A stretch of 64,000 nt of DNA from Alicyclobacillus tolerans (GCF_001447355.1 NZ_JXBW01000001.1:1-64000), one strand, 5' to 3'; positions 34,680 through 44,219 are shown, numbered from the stretch's first letter. The notes: generated from the sequence alone by a model not told the origin. Translations and numbers: made by a program.

Positions 34680-34703
34680 GCAGCCGGTTAGGGGACCGGC
34701 TGC
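34680..34703. terminator. Hairpin between hemY and the lipoprotein gene
   Basis: GCAGCCGGT (34680-34688) pairs with ACCGGCTGC (34695-34703) around a 6-base loop, between convergent genes; the TAA of the minus-strand gene (34690-34688) lies in its edge. No T-run, so a two-way terminator is plausible but not certain. Confidence 0.55.
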
Positions 34704-35965
34704 CAGCGGTCGCGCAGGCCTGCAGTTTGCAACAACACCGTATGCTTTTGGGTTGCGTCGGCCAACAGCATGTAACCTTGCGTATAGGATACAAAGTTCA
34801 TCGCTAAGACGCACGGATAACGTTGTAGCCACAGTTCCAAGGACGGCGAGTGAACCGTCAGCCAACTGTCGCCGGAGTCTGTGGTGCGCAGCAAACGGCC
34901 ATCGTTGACGGCATAGCCGTAATCCGGCGTCGCGAACACGGCTGGCTGTCCTTCATAGTTCGCCTTGGCTCCATCCAGTTGATCCGTCAACTCGCCGGCA
35001 AACGTCTTGCCACCGTCGCGGGATCGGAAGATGACCACGTGTTGCTTGCTGGACTTTCCTGTTCCAGTAGTGAAAACGGCGGCAAACGTCCCTTCGTTTT
35101 CGAGTAGTTGCGGCTGATAAACCTTAACGGCCTTCGCGCCAAGGATTTGCTTCGGAGGCTTCAGGGTGCGCACGGACCAATGACGACCGCCATCGTCTGT
35201 CCTATAAAGCGACAGTTCTCCGGACAACGCGGTCGTAAGCAACCACCCACTGCGCAGGTTGGTGAACGCGACGACAGCTTGCGCGTTCATGGGCAGACCG
35301 GAGGCCGACGGCAAGTGACCGACCTTGACTTGTGCGACCGTAGCGCCGCCGTTCGTCACATGATACAAGAGGGTCACTCCGCTATTTGCGGCACCCGTTC
35401 CAGCGAGTAAAACCCATCCTTGTGACTTTGCTGGCTGACTTACGCTTGTCACCCGGAATCCATCTGCACCTAAATCTGTGCGATAAACACTCCAATGCGC
35501 ACCCCCATCACTTGTTCCCGCCCGCACGAAGGAATGCCCAGAGACGCCATACAAATAAAGCGTGTCCAGGCTGACCACGGCTAGTTGTGGGTTTTCTACT
35601 CCGCGGTAGACAGATTCTGTGCTTAAGTCAAAACGGACGGGAACGTTCACGCCGCGCCAAGTTGCGCCGCGATCGTCCGTGCGCTGAATTTGGAAGACCC
35701 CGTGCATATATCCCCAGCGATAGCCTGTATCGCCGTCCGGCAGGTCGATGTTGTACCATACATTGTTTCGCTGCAAGGCTGTCAATGAGACAGCGGCTGG
35801 AATACCTGCCGGATCTGGCTTTTGTAACACGGCAGCAGTGTCGTGAGACGGCCGCAACGACGTTTGTGACTTCGATATCATGGCACCCGTGTTTGCACCA
35901 CATCCGGCGACCATGAGCGCGACGGCGCCAGCGGCAGCAATCGACAACAAGCGCGATCGATACAT
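34688..35965 (-). CDS. Lipoprotein with Ycf48/sialidase-like beta-propeller
   Basis: A 425-residue surface lipoprotein. The signal peptide ends in the lipobox VAGC at about residue 19, so Cys is lipidated. The rest contains repeated blades of the type 'RTDDRGATW', 'TSDGGAHWSVYRTD', 'RTDDGGRHWSVRT', 'RSRDGGKTF' and 'RTTDSGDSWLTV', i.e. Asp-box repeats of a sialidase/Ycf48-like propeller. No catalytic residues of a sialidase are apparent. ATG at 35965 is six bases after GAGGGGG; the ATG at 35971 is too close. Role unknown: envelope assembly or binding is likely. Single gene. Confidence 0.8.
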   Translation of the reverse strand: MYRSRLLSIAAAGAVALMVAGCGANTGAMISKSQTSLRPSHDTAAVLQKPDPAGIPAAVSLTALQRNNVWYNIDLPDGDTGYRWGYMHGVFQIQRTDDRGATWRGVNVPVRFDLSTESVYRGVENPQLAVVSLDTLYLYGVSGHSFVRAGTSDGGAHWSVYRTDLGADGFRVTSVSQPAKSQGWVLLAGTGAANSGVTLLYHVTNGGATVAQVKVGHLPSASGLPMNAQAVVAFTNLRSGWLLTTALSGELSLYRTDDGGRHWSVRTLKPPKQILGAKAVKVYQPQLLENEGTFAAVFTTGTGKSSKQHVVIFRSRDGGKTFAGELTDQLDGAKANYEGQPAVFATPDYGYAVNDGRLLRTTDSGDSWLTVHSPSLELWLQRYPCVLAMNFVSYTQGYMLLADATQKHTVLLQTAGLRDRWQPVP

Positions 35966-36055
35966 GCACATCCCCCTCGTCTCCAGTTCATCTAGCGTTA
36001 GCTTGGCTGGCCGCTGAAAAACCATGCACGCAAAGGGTTATGAAACAAACGAAGG

Positions 36056-36084
36056 TTGTCAGACAAGGCGGTCGGCAGTACAAT
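36056..36084 (+). promoter_or_regulatory. Sigma-A promoter of the TauE/SafE gene
   Basis: TTGTCA (36056-36061), a 17-base spacer and TACAAT (36079-36084). Transcription would begin near 36092, which rules out the upstream ATG at 36040 and supports the GTG at 36136. Confidence 0.75.
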
Positions 36085-36135
36085 ATTCAGGATTTTGGAA
36101 CGAGCATCGTGCGCACAGAAAGGACGCGTTACACC

Positions 36136-36897
36136 GTGCACCTGTCACTCATAACCGTCATCACCCTGGCCGTTTCCGGCTTCGTTGCTGCTTTCATCGA
36201 TGCGACGGTCGGCGGCGGCGGCCTCATTTCGCTGCCTGCTCTTTTGTTCGTCGGACTGCCCCCATCCTTGGCCTTGGGCACAAACAAGTTGGCGGGAACC
36301 ATGTCCGCGGTCACGAGCTTTACGTCGTACTTGACGTCCGGGAAGGTGAGCATTCGCCTGGTTGGCCCCCTCTTTCCGCTCGGCGTGTTCGCGTCGGCGG
36401 CCGGCGCCATCGTTGTCCATCACCTTCCGTCTTCCTTTCTCCGCCCGTTCGTCCTTGTCATGCTCGTCTTCGTCGCCTCTTATACAATCTTTAAGAAGAA
36501 CTTGGGCCTGGTCGAAGCGATGCGTACGACGAAGGCTCGCACCTACTTGTGGACAGCATTGCTTGCCATCGTGCTCGGCTTTTACGACGGCTTTTTCGGC
36601 CCAGGTACAGGTTCGTTCCTGATGATGGGCTTTGTCCTGCTCGGCTTTGATTTTTTAGCGGCGAGCGGCAACGCCCGCACACTGAACTTTGCGAGCAATG
36701 TAGGCGCCTTGATCGCATTTGCCAGTGTCGGCTCCATCCGCTATGAAGATGGCCTCATCCTTGGCGTATGTATGATGCTTGGCGCGTTTACGGGATCACG
36801 GTTTGCCATTCGCAAGGGTTCACGGTACGTGCGCCCCTTGTTTATCGGCGTTACTTGCATCGTGATCGCGCAACAGATTTATACCTTGATTCATTGA
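36136..36897 (+). CDS. TauE/SafE-family membrane permease
   Basis: A membrane protein of about 253 residues with seven to eight helices from the sulphite exporter TauE/SafE (former DUF81) family. The two half-repeats show the family motifs: DATVGGGGLISLPALLFVGLPP...GTNKLAGT in the first half and YDGFFGPGTGSFLMMGF...NFASNVGALIAF in the second. Likely substrates are sulphite, sulphoacetate or other small organosulphur anions. The frame opens at 36040, but the promoter lies inside that stretch, and GTG at 36136 has AAAGGA upstream. The antiporter gene follows by 58 bases and may be co-transcribed. Confidence 0.85.
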   Translation: MHLSLITVITLAVSGFVAAFIDATVGGGGLISLPALLFVGLPPSLALGTNKLAGTMSAVTSFTSYLTSGKVSIRLVGPLFPLGVFASAAGAIVVHHLPSSFLRPFVLVMLVFVASYTIFKKNLGLVEAMRTTKARTYLWTALLAIVLGFYDGFFGPGTGSFLMMGFVLLGFDFLAASGNARTLNFASNVGALIAFASVGSIRYEDGLILGVCMMLGAFTGSRFAIRKGSRYVRPLFIGVTCIVIAQQIYTLIH

Positions 36898-36955
36898 GGT
36901 GCTGTCATTCGCTTGTCCCGCAACGCATATCGTATACCGTTTGCGGGGTGAGCGA

Positions 36956-38152
36956 ATGGATGCTACCATGTTTCGATTTCTCACATTGTTTGTTGCCGCA
37001 TTTGCGGTTGCCGCATTACTTGGACGTACACCGCTGTTCAAAGTGCCAAGCGCCATATCGTATTTGATCTTTGGCTTGCTTCTCAAACTTCCCGCACTGC
37101 ACCTAACCCCCATGGACGCTTGGTGGTTGCGCCGACTCGGCGATTTGGGACTTTTGTTTCTTATGTTCCTGTCTGGCATGGAAATCGACGTTCACTTGCT
37201 GTTTAGGAAGCGCGATGGTCACAAAGAGGGTGCATCCCCAGCCGTCGTCGGAACCATGATGTTTTGCGCCACCCTGCTCTTTAGCTTCGTGTGCTGCGCG
37301 TGTCTGGCACATTTTTCCCCCGATGGTGCGAATCCGTATATGCTGTCGCTTTTGTTCGCCACAACATCGCTTGGCGTCGTCCTGCCCGTGCTTGAAGAAA
37401 CAGGGTACCTTCATCGGCCTTTGGGCCAAGCTATCTTATACAGCGCCGTGATCGCAGACTTCATGACCATGCTGTTGGTCTCGCTTCTCCTTGGCGCCCA
37501 CAAATCGGCGGATCCATGGCGAGTCTGGCTTACACTCGCCATCGTGCCGATCGCGCTTGGTGTGGGCCTGAGCCTCGAGAAATTGCGGCAAGTGCCTGCC
37601 ACAGGCCGCTTGTTGGGGCAAGCCATGGATCGAACGCGCGCGACCATCGCGCTTGTCGCCATCTTTGCCATACTGGCAGAGGCGACAGGCAGTGAACCGA
37701 TTTTAGGCGCTTTTTTGGCCGGCGTGATCGTCCGTGGGCTAAAATTTGCGCACAAGCCGCTCGTCGCCACCTATAGCTATGGCGTCGGTTATGCCGTATT
37801 TGTGCCCATGTTCTTTGTGGCAACTGGGTATGCAATGCCAATCGCGCAACTGCACTCGGTAAGGGCATTATCCTGGCTGCCTGTCTTCGCAGGGCTGGCT
37901 TTTGCTGTGAAACTCCTACCTGCACTCACCCTCCTGCGCTTCCATGGCAAGCGCCAGGCATGGGCGGCAGGGTTCCTCCTCTCGAGCCGGCTAAGCTTGG
38001 TGGCAGCAGCCGCGCAGCTTGCCGTCAATGCCCACTTGCTCCCAGAAATCTGGGCCGCCAGCACCATCCTGGTATCTATCGTAACGAGCCTTATGGGCCC
38101 TCTGGCCTGGGCGATTCTCGCACCGCAGCTGCCCCCTGTCGATAGCCGCTGA
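36956..38152 (+). CDS. CPA2-type Na+(K+)/H+ antiporter
   Basis: A 398-residue membrane protein with about 12 helices, of the monovalent cation:proton antiporter-2 family (Na_H_Exchanger). Helix patterns: VPSAISYLIFGLLLK, LGDLGLLFLMFLSGMEID, FATTSLGVVLPVLEETGY, YSAVIADFMTMLLVSLLLG with the ion-site Asp, and GAFLAGVIVRGLKF. There is no RCK/TrkA domain, so it resembles the GerN/KefB pore alone. GerN-type proteins act in germination, but this is not established here. ATG at 36956 follows GGGGTGAG. Confidence 0.85.
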   Translation: MDATMFRFLTLFVAAFAVAALLGRTPLFKVPSAISYLIFGLLLKLPALHLTPMDAWWLRRLGDLGLLFLMFLSGMEIDVHLLFRKRDGHKEGASPAVVGTMMFCATLLFSFVCCACLAHFSPDGANPYMLSLLFATTSLGVVLPVLEETGYLHRPLGQAILYSAVIADFMTMLLVSLLLGAHKSADPWRVWLTLAIVPIALGVGLSLEKLRQVPATGRLLGQAMDRTRATIALVAIFAILAEATGSEPILGAFLAGVIVRGLKFAHKPLVATYSYGVGYAVFVPMFFVATGYAMPIAQLHSVRALSWLPVFAGLAFAVKLLPALTLLRFHGKRQAWAAGFLLSSRLSLVAAAAQLAVNAHLLPEIWAASTILVSIVTSLMGPLAWAILAPQLPPVDSR

Positions 38153-38304
38153 GATATGCCGAGACAAGAGGACTTTCCTCTACGAATGTCGAAAGAGTGA
38201 AAGTGCGACATCAAGTAGGGAACTGAACTTTTGTCATGCGCTATAGAAATAAGATTTTTCTTAAGATACTTCTGTAGTGCGGCATTTTATGAGGCGGTGG
38301 CTTT

Positions 38305-40638
38305 GTGGGCAATGACTTTCTAGCAATGCAGCGGGACGGATTGACCAACTTGTTTTCCCGTAGCCATTTTCTATATGCCGTGGCACAGGCAATGCCCAAC
38401 GCGCCAACGGTTTCAGTACTCCTTATCAACCTGGATCGGTTTCGCATGGTCAATGAGCATTTCAGCTACGCAGATGGAGACATTGTTCTGCGCGAAACCG
38501 CAAAGCGTATCGTCGCGGTCATACCGAGCTCAGCTACAGCAAGCAGACTCTGCGCTGACGAGTTTGCCGTCGCCTTGATCGACGTTGACCAGGACGGTGC
38601 GCAAGCGATGGCCGAACGGATTCGACTCGCCATCGCCGAACCCCATCACATTGCCGGCACCGAAGTCATTGTCACCGCCAGCGTCGGCATCGCAACGGGA
38701 TCACATCCACAGATGACAGCTGAACAACTGCTGCGCCAAGCCGATGCAGCAGTCCGCTGTGCAAAGCAATTGGGGAGTAACCAGGTGCGCACCGACTGCG
38801 CGAGGCCTCCTCGTGAATTGCCACCGCTGATGGTCGAAACCATGCTCCGCCATGCACTGCGCAATCGCGATTTACAAATATATTATCAACCAAAAGTGCA
38901 TGCTAAATCGATGCAAGTCGTCGGAGCCGAAGCTCTGTGCCGCTGGCGGCATCCGGAGCTTGGTGACATTCCACCCCACGCGTTCATCCCTATCGCCGAA
39001 TCGAGCGACCTCATTCTGCCAATCGACGAGTACGTCCTGCGCGCCGTCTGTGAACAAGGCAGTTCCTGGCTTTCACAAGGTTATCGCGTGCGAACGAGTG
39101 TCAATATTTCAAGCCGCCAGTTTTTACAACCGTCATTTCCCCAACTGGTTCAGCAGGCTCTGGCTGAATCAGGCCTGGATCCATCATTGCTGGAGCTTGA
39201 AATCACCGAGCGAACGGCCATGTACGACGTCGAACGAGCGGTTCACATCTTGACCCAGTTGCGCCAAATCGGTGTACGCATCGCGATCGACGATTTTGGC
39301 GTTGGGTACTCGTCGCTTAACTATCTCATGCAGTTTCCAGTACATACGCTCAAAATTGACCGTTCGTTTACTGCGGGCATTCAGAGCGCGGTCAACCAGA
39401 CGCCAATTATTGGGGCCATCATTTCACTTGCAAAATCACTCAACTTAAGCGTTGTCGCGGAAGGCGTGGAGACCGTCCAGCAGTTTGACTTCCTGCGCGA
39501 TAGCAAGTGTGACGAGATTCAGGGGTATTTATTCGGCGCCCCGGTTCCACCGGCATCCTTTCAACTCTCTGCGTTCATTGCGACGTTGCAGCCGCGCCAG
39601 CCCCATCTCGTGCCTGACGACACACATAACCTGGAGCGCTTGAGTGAACGCGAGTGGCTCGATGCAGTGTTCACGGGTGTGCAACGTCATCCGCGCTTGC
39701 ACGAGTTGACCTCGTACTTGGCTGACGCCATTGTTGAGCAACTGCCCTTAGACCGACTAAGCCTTGAATTCATCGAAGAAGGCGCCGCGTTTTCTGCTGT
39801 ACACGAAGTGTCCCTGCGCGATGACGTGCCGGCTAGACCCGTTGGCACGTTGATACCTGTTGCCAATAGTGGTTTGGCCTTTGTACAGCGCACGAAACAA
39901 CCCGTGATGTGCGCGGACATCTTGCGCAACCCTGAATTTCAAGATGATTACAGCTTGGCAGCACAAGGAATCCAGTCTATTATTCGGGTGCCTTTGCTAC
40001 GGGGCAACCACGTCTTTGGTACGATGAATGTGCAGTCCACGCTTGAGCGCGTGTATACAGAAGCGGATCGCAACCGTCTGCAACGGACAGCCCAACGCCT
40101 AAGCGACGCGGTTTATGCCGCATATCAAGATACACGGCGACCAATTGCACATCTATATGACACGAAAACGAAACTTTACCATCGCCAGTTTCTCGTCGAG
40201 CTGCTCGCCGCAGACCAGCCCGCAGAGTGGCTATCGCAAACCGTTTTGCGCCCGTTTCCCGAGTGGACGACAGTAACGGCTGTGGTAGTCTTGATTGCCA
40301 ACCATGATAGCATGGGCATCGTGGAAGGCGAACAAGCCGTCGCCTACATTGGACAATGCTGGTCGACCCACGCCGTGCCAAATGCGGTCGCCATCCGTAT
40401 GGGAGCAGGAGAGGTGCTCTTCGTCGCATTTGATCAACCGAGTCTGTCCGTGACGCAATTTGTGCACCAATTGCGTTCACATATTCAATGGTTGAATACA
40501 CGAGCGGAGCGGCTAGGAGATGCCAGTCTTCGCCTGGAGGTCAATACCGGCCAGGCGTCAGGAGACTGGTGTGCGTTTTGGAATGTTTATGTAGACGCAA
40601 GGGAACAAGCATTGGTCCTACAGCACACAAATGCTTAA
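38305..40638 (+). CDS. c-di-GMP protein: GGDEF*-EAL-GAF-GGDEF*
   Basis: A 777-residue cytoplasmic signalling protein with four modules. Residues 8-165: a GGDEF fold (DGLTNLFSRSHF) whose signature is CADEF (83-87), so cyclase activity is unlikely. Residues 175-430: an EAL domain with intact EAL (209-211), EITER, DDFGVGYSSL (329-338), LKIDRSF, VVAEGVET and EIQGYLFG, so a c-di-GMP phosphodiesterase is likely. About 455-610: a GAF-like sensor. Residues 615-760: a second degenerate GGDEF fold (LYDTKTKLYHRQFL ... RMGAGEVLFVAF). No membrane segment. GTG at 38305 after GAGGCGG. Both GGDEF modules may bind GTP as regulators. Confidence 0.85.
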   Translation: MGNDFLAMQRDGLTNLFSRSHFLYAVAQAMPNAPTVSVLLINLDRFRMVNEHFSYADGDIVLRETAKRIVAVIPSSATASRLCADEFAVALIDVDQDGAQAMAERIRLAIAEPHHIAGTEVIVTASVGIATGSHPQMTAEQLLRQADAAVRCAKQLGSNQVRTDCARPPRELPPLMVETMLRHALRNRDLQIYYQPKVHAKSMQVVGAEALCRWRHPELGDIPPHAFIPIAESSDLILPIDEYVLRAVCEQGSSWLSQGYRVRTSVNISSRQFLQPSFPQLVQQALAESGLDPSLLELEITERTAMYDVERAVHILTQLRQIGVRIAIDDFGVGYSSLNYLMQFPVHTLKIDRSFTAGIQSAVNQTPIIGAIISLAKSLNLSVVAEGVETVQQFDFLRDSKCDEIQGYLFGAPVPPASFQLSAFIATLQPRQPHLVPDDTHNLERLSEREWLDAVFTGVQRHPRLHELTSYLADAIVEQLPLDRLSLEFIEEGAAFSAVHEVSLRDDVPARPVGTLIPVANSGLAFVQRTKQPVMCADILRNPEFQDDYSLAAQGIQSIIRVPLLRGNHVFGTMNVQSTLERVYTEADRNRLQRTAQRLSDAVYAAYQDTRRPIAHLYDTKTKLYHRQFLVELLAADQPAEWLSQTVLRPFPEWTTVTAVVVLIANHDSMGIVEGEQAVAYIGQCWSTHAVPNAVAIRMGAGEVLFVAFDQPSLSVTQFVHQLRSHIQWLNTRAERLGDASLRLEVNTGQASGDWCAFWNVYVDAREQALVLQHTNA

Positions 40639-40675
40639 ATAAGCGCGGTGCCTCGGCGAAATACATACCAGAACT

Positions 40676-40900
40676 TCACGTCTTTGGGTGAAGCGCTTTG
40701 AACTGATTAATGGCGTTGCACTTCGGGCACTGGAGTTCGATTGCCATCTCGACATAGTTACCAGTCGTTCCAGTGACCGAGATCGTGGCGTCCACCTCGT
40801 TTCCATGCGCCACGACAATTCCGCCAAAAATGTGGCCTGCAAACGGCATGATATGGCCACATGCGTAACAGGTGTGTGTGGCGTGAATCTCGTTTTCCAT
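40676..40900 (-). CDS. 74-residue two-CxxC protein, putative zinc ribbon
   Basis: A short protein starting with a CxxC knuckle (HTCYACGHIMPF) and ending with a second one (LQCPKCNAINQF), separated by a beta-rich, hydrophobic middle (GHIFGGIVVAHGNEVDATISVTGTTGNYVEMAIEL). The arrangement fits a zinc ribbon; a nucleic-acid or protein partner is possible. No family recognised. ATG at 40900 follows a strong GGGGAGGTG. It lies 95 bases after dtd on the same strand and may be the last gene of the rel-dtd unit. Confidence 0.7.
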   Translation of the reverse strand: MENEIHATHTCYACGHIMPFAGHIFGGIVVAHGNEVDATISVTGTTGNYVEMAIELQCPKCNAINQFKALHPKT

Positions 40901-40995
40901 GACTGCACCTCCCCGGGCTAGCGTCCGTCAAACACATGACGCCTATGCGCGGGGAGCATTTCCTCACATAACTGCGCAAAAATCCAGGGATACGC

Positions 40996-41445
40996 TTAAA
41001 ATGTCTTTTTGCTGTCGAGCAACAAGGTCACCGGCCCGTCATTCACGAGATACACTTGCATCATCGCTCGAAACTGCCCTGTCTCCACATGAACGTTGCG
41101 ATCGCGCAACAATTCATTAAACCGGTTATATAATTCGACTGCCATGTCAGGCGGTGCCGCATCAGCATAACTTGGCCGCCTACCTTTGCGCGCATCTCCG
41201 TAGAGCGTAAATTGGCTGACGGAGAGAATGCTGCCCCGAGCCTCGCGCACATCATGGTTCAATTTCCCTTCTGTGTCCGGGAAAATGCGCAGTCCAACAA
41301 TCTTGTCCGCCAAATACACGGCATCCGCTCCCGTGTCATCCCTGCTGACACCAACCAATAGCACGAGCCCTTTGCCGATTTGTCCGACGATCTCGCCGTC
41401 AACTTCAACTCGAGCAGGACCACTTCTCTGCACGACTACGCGCAT
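40996..41445 (-). CDS. dtd: D-aminoacyl-tRNA deacylase
   Basis: Dtd hydrolyses D-amino acids from mischarged tRNA. The 149-residue product carries the two active-site motifs: [10 protein letters not shown] with the catalytic Thr and the cross-subunit motif as NDGPVT. Start [18 protein letters not shown] is typical. It follows rel by 27 bases on the same strand, the usual Bacillales arrangement, so it belongs to the recJ-apt-rel-dtd operon. Confidence 0.96.
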   Translation of the reverse strand: MRVVVQRSGPARVEVDGEIVGQIGKGLVLLVGVSRDDTGADAVYLADKIVGLRIFPDTEGKLNHDVREARGSILSVSQFTLYGDARKGRRPSYADAAPPDMAVELYNRFNELLRDRNVHVETGQFRAMMQVYLVNDGPVTLLLDSKKTF

Positions 41446-41472
41446 AGTACGCCTCCTCCTCGCCAGGCTTCT

Positions 41473-43650
41473 TCACTGAATGATGCGTCGCACACTATAC
41501 ATGTCTTTGATCCGCTTTAACCGCTCGACGACCGAGCGCAGGTGATCCAAATTGCGAATGCGGATGCTCATATGGATGTGCGCAACCTTTTTCGCATCCG
41601 CCCGGGCACTCACGGCGGTAATATCGGTTTTCGTCTCGGCGACGGCGTTAAGGACCTCATTGACAAGACCATGCCTATCCAACGCAGTCACCTCAATTTC
41701 AGCGTTGTACGACCAGTCTTTGCTGGTCGCCCACTCGACCTCCAGGGTCCGCGTCTCAGTCGCTGAGAGTGCAGCGACATTTGGACAATCGACGCGGTGC
41801 ACCGAAACACCGCGACCGCGCGTAATGAAGCCGACAATGTCATCGCCGGGTACAGGATTACAACAACGTGCAAAGCGAATTAACACGTTGTCAACGCCTT
41901 TGACGCGCACACCCGTATCTGATGGCTTCGCCTGTCCCTTCGTAATGGACATCGAATCGACCGGCTTCTCTTCCAGAGACCGCCGGTATACTTCCACGAG
42001 CCGTGTTACAACCTGAGCCGCACTCAAGCCTCCATAACCGACCGCAGCGTAGAGGTCCTCCTCACGGGAAAAACTGAATTTATGCATCGCTTCGGCGAGT
42101 CCCGCAGAGGTCAACAACTGTTTAGGCTCTAAGCGTTGACGAACGATCTCGCGCTCGATCTGTTCACGACCACGCGCGACGTTCTCCTCTCGCTTTTCAC
42201 GTTTGAACCACTGTCTAATTTTGCTTTTTGACTGAGATGATTGTACAATTTTCAGCCAGTCACGGCTCGGGCCGTACGAATGTTTGCTGGTGATGACCTC
42301 GACAATATCGCCAGTGCGCAGGCGGTAGTCGAGAGGTACCATCTTGCCGTTCACTTTTGCGCCGATACAGTGGTTTCCAATATCCGTGTGAATGCGGTAT
42401 GCGAAGTCGATGGGTACAGAACCAGCGGGCAGTTCAATCACGTCGCCCTTGGGTGTGAACACAAAAACCTGGTCCGAGAACAAATCGATTTTGAGGGTTT
42501 CCATGAATTCCTGGGCATCGCGAAAATCCTGCTGCCATTCAAGTACCTCGCGAAACCAAGCCAACTTCTTCGCGAAGTCGTCCTCGACCCTGCGCGATCC
42601 GGACTCCTTATATACCCAGTGCGCGGCAATACCGTATTCTGCGGTCTGGTGCATTTCCCAGGTGCGAATCTGAATCTCCAGAGGTTCTCCATTAGGCCCG
42701 ATGACCGTCGTATGTAGACTCTGATACATGTTCGCTTTCGGCATCGCGATGTAGTCTTTAAAACGCCCGGGCATAGGCTTCCACATGGTGTGTACGACAC
42801 CGAGCACCCCATAGCAGTCTTTGATACTTTCGACTGTGACGCGAATCGCAAAAAGGTCGTAAATTTCGTTAAACTCCTTATGCTGCGTCGTCATCTTGCG
42901 ATAGATGCTGTAAATGTGTTTCGCCCGTCCGCTGACTTCAGCCTTAAGATTGAGCTCGCCAAGTTTCTGACGCAACACGTCCATCACACCTTCGATGAAC
43001 TGCTCGCGCTCCTGTCGCTTGCGCGCCATCAAATTGACAATCCGATAGTACTGTTGCGGATTGAGATACCTTAGCGAGATATCTTCCAGTTCCCACTTAA
43101 TTGTGTTAATTCCAAGGCGGTGTGCCAAAGGAGCGAAGATTTCAAGTGTTTCGCGCGCTTTGCGCATCTGTGTCGCTGGCGTTTGGTAGCGCAGCGTGCG
43201 CATATTGTGCAAGCGATCCGCCAACTTGATGATCAGCACGCGTATGTCGCGCGCCATCGCCATAAACATCTTGCGCAGATTTTCGGCTTGTTGTTCCTCG
43301 CGCGAATCGAAGCGGATCCGCTTCAGCTTTGTCACGCCGTCGACGAGTGACGCCACCTCGGCCCCAAACGTCTGCACGATGTTGGAATCCGTCACGGATG
43401 TGTCCTCGACCACGTCATGCAGAAGAGCCGCGACGACGGCGGTCGCGTCAAGCTGCAGGTCTGCAAGAATATACGCGACCGCCAAGGGGTGCGTGATATA
43501 GGGTTCACCCGACATGCGCACCTGCCCCGCATGGGCACGGCTGGCAAACTCGTAAGCCTGACGCACTTCATCAAGTTCTTCCTGACTGCAGTACGATGCC
43601 AACTTTTCGCATAAGCCATCTATTGACTGATCCTTCGTTTGCTCCGTCAT
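41473..43650 (-). CDS. rel: Bifunctional (p)ppGpp synthetase/hydrolase
   Basis: A 725-residue RSH protein that makes and degrades the alarmone (p)ppGpp in the stringent response. Domains in order: HD hydrolase (HAGQVRMSGEPYITHPLAV, LLHDVVEDT), synthetase (RFKDYIAMPKANMYQSLHTTV, where RFKD is the bifunctional type), TGS (VFTPKGDVIELPAGS), the CC region (RFARCCNPVPGDDIVGF) and ACT. Both activities look intact. The frame is open to 43722, but ATG at 43650 follows GGGAGGTG. It sits between apt and dtd, its conserved place in Bacillales. Confidence 0.97.
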   Translation of the reverse strand: MTEQTKDQSIDGLCEKLASYCSQEELDEVRQAYEFASRAHAGQVRMSGEPYITHPLAVAYILADLQLDATAVVAALLHDVVEDTSVTDSNIVQTFGAEVASLVDGVTKLKRIRFDSREEQQAENLRKMFMAMARDIRVLIIKLADRLHNMRTLRYQTPATQMRKARETLEIFAPLAHRLGINTIKWELEDISLRYLNPQQYYRIVNLMARKRQEREQFIEGVMDVLRQKLGELNLKAEVSGRAKHIYSIYRKMTTQHKEFNEIYDLFAIRVTVESIKDCYGVLGVVHTMWKPMPGRFKDYIAMPKANMYQSLHTTVIGPNGEPLEIQIRTWEMHQTAEYGIAAHWVYKESGSRRVEDDFAKKLAWFREVLEWQQDFRDAQEFMETLKIDLFSDQVFVFTPKGDVIELPAGSVPIDFAYRIHTDIGNHCIGAKVNGKMVPLDYRLRTGDIVEVITSKHSYGPSRDWLKIVQSSQSKSKIRQWFKREKREENVARGREQIEREIVRQRLEPKQLLTSAGLAEAMHKFSFSREEDLYAAVGYGGLSAAQVVTRLVEVYRRSLEEKPVDSMSITKGQAKPSDTGVRVKGVDNVLIRFARCCNPVPGDDIVGFITRGRGVSVHRVDCPNVAALSATETRTLEVEWATSKDWSYNAEIEVTALDRHGLVNEVLNAVAETKTDITAVSARADAKKVAHIHMSIRIRNLDHLRSVVERLKRIKDMYSVRRIIQ

Positions 43651-43681
43651 GGCAGTCACCTCCCGTCGACAGCATGCCAGT

Positions 43682-44209
43682 TCACGATTCGTATTGAACC
43701 AGCGTGTGAATCGGAATATCACCCAAGCGAGAACGCCCCGCTAAAGCCTGTAACTCGATGAAAAAAGCCGCGCCGACAACTTCTCCTCCCAACTTGCGCA
43801 CCAGTTCGATGGTCGCGCTCATCGTTCCCCCAGTTGCGAGTAAATCGTCTGCGACGACCACACGTTGTCCCTTTTGAATGGCATCACTATGAATTTCAAG
43901 CCTATCCTGACCATATTCTAAGTCATAGGTCACAGATACTGTGGTATATGGCAATTTGCCCGGCTTGCGAACCGGCACGAAGCCCAGTCCCAGCGTCGCG
44001 GCAAGGGGTGCACCAACCACATAGCCACGAGCCTCCGGCCCGGCGATCACGTCAGCACCCCACGCCCGCACGCGCTCGGCGAGATCTGTAATGGCCTGTC
44101 TATAGACGGGACCATTGCCCAAAAGCGGTGTAATGTCTCGAAACAAGATGCCCGGCTTAGGAAAGTCCGGAACATCGCGAATCCAATCACGATATCGAAT
44201 GGTCAACAC
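43682..44209 (-). CDS. apt: Adenine phosphoribosyltransferase
   Basis: Apt salvages adenine to AMP with PRPP. The 175-residue product has the PRPP loop VVVADDLLATGGTMSATIEL and the family stretches DVPDFPKPGILFRDITPLL, GPEARGYVVGAPLA and VPVRKPGKLPY. GTG at 44209 and TTG at 44206 both follow GAGGAGAG; GTG is preferred. It lies 10 bases after recJ, in the recJ-apt-rel-dtd operon, linking purine salvage to alarmone synthesis. Confidence 0.96.
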   Translation of the reverse strand: MLTIRYRDWIRDVPDFPKPGILFRDITPLLGNGPVYRQAITDLAERVRAWGADVIAGPEARGYVVGAPLAATLGLGFVPVRKPGKLPYTTVSVTYDLEYGQDRLEIHSDAIQKGQRVVVADDLLATGGTMSATIELVRKLGGEVVGAAFFIELQALAGRSRLGDIPIHTLVQYES

Positions 44210-44219
44210 ATTCTCTCCT

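Noticed and set aside
38220-38300. Promoter for the GGDEF-EAL gene (TTGTCA near 38232)
   Set aside because: No matching -10 at normal spacing; the AT-rich stretch near 38245-38270 is suggestive only.
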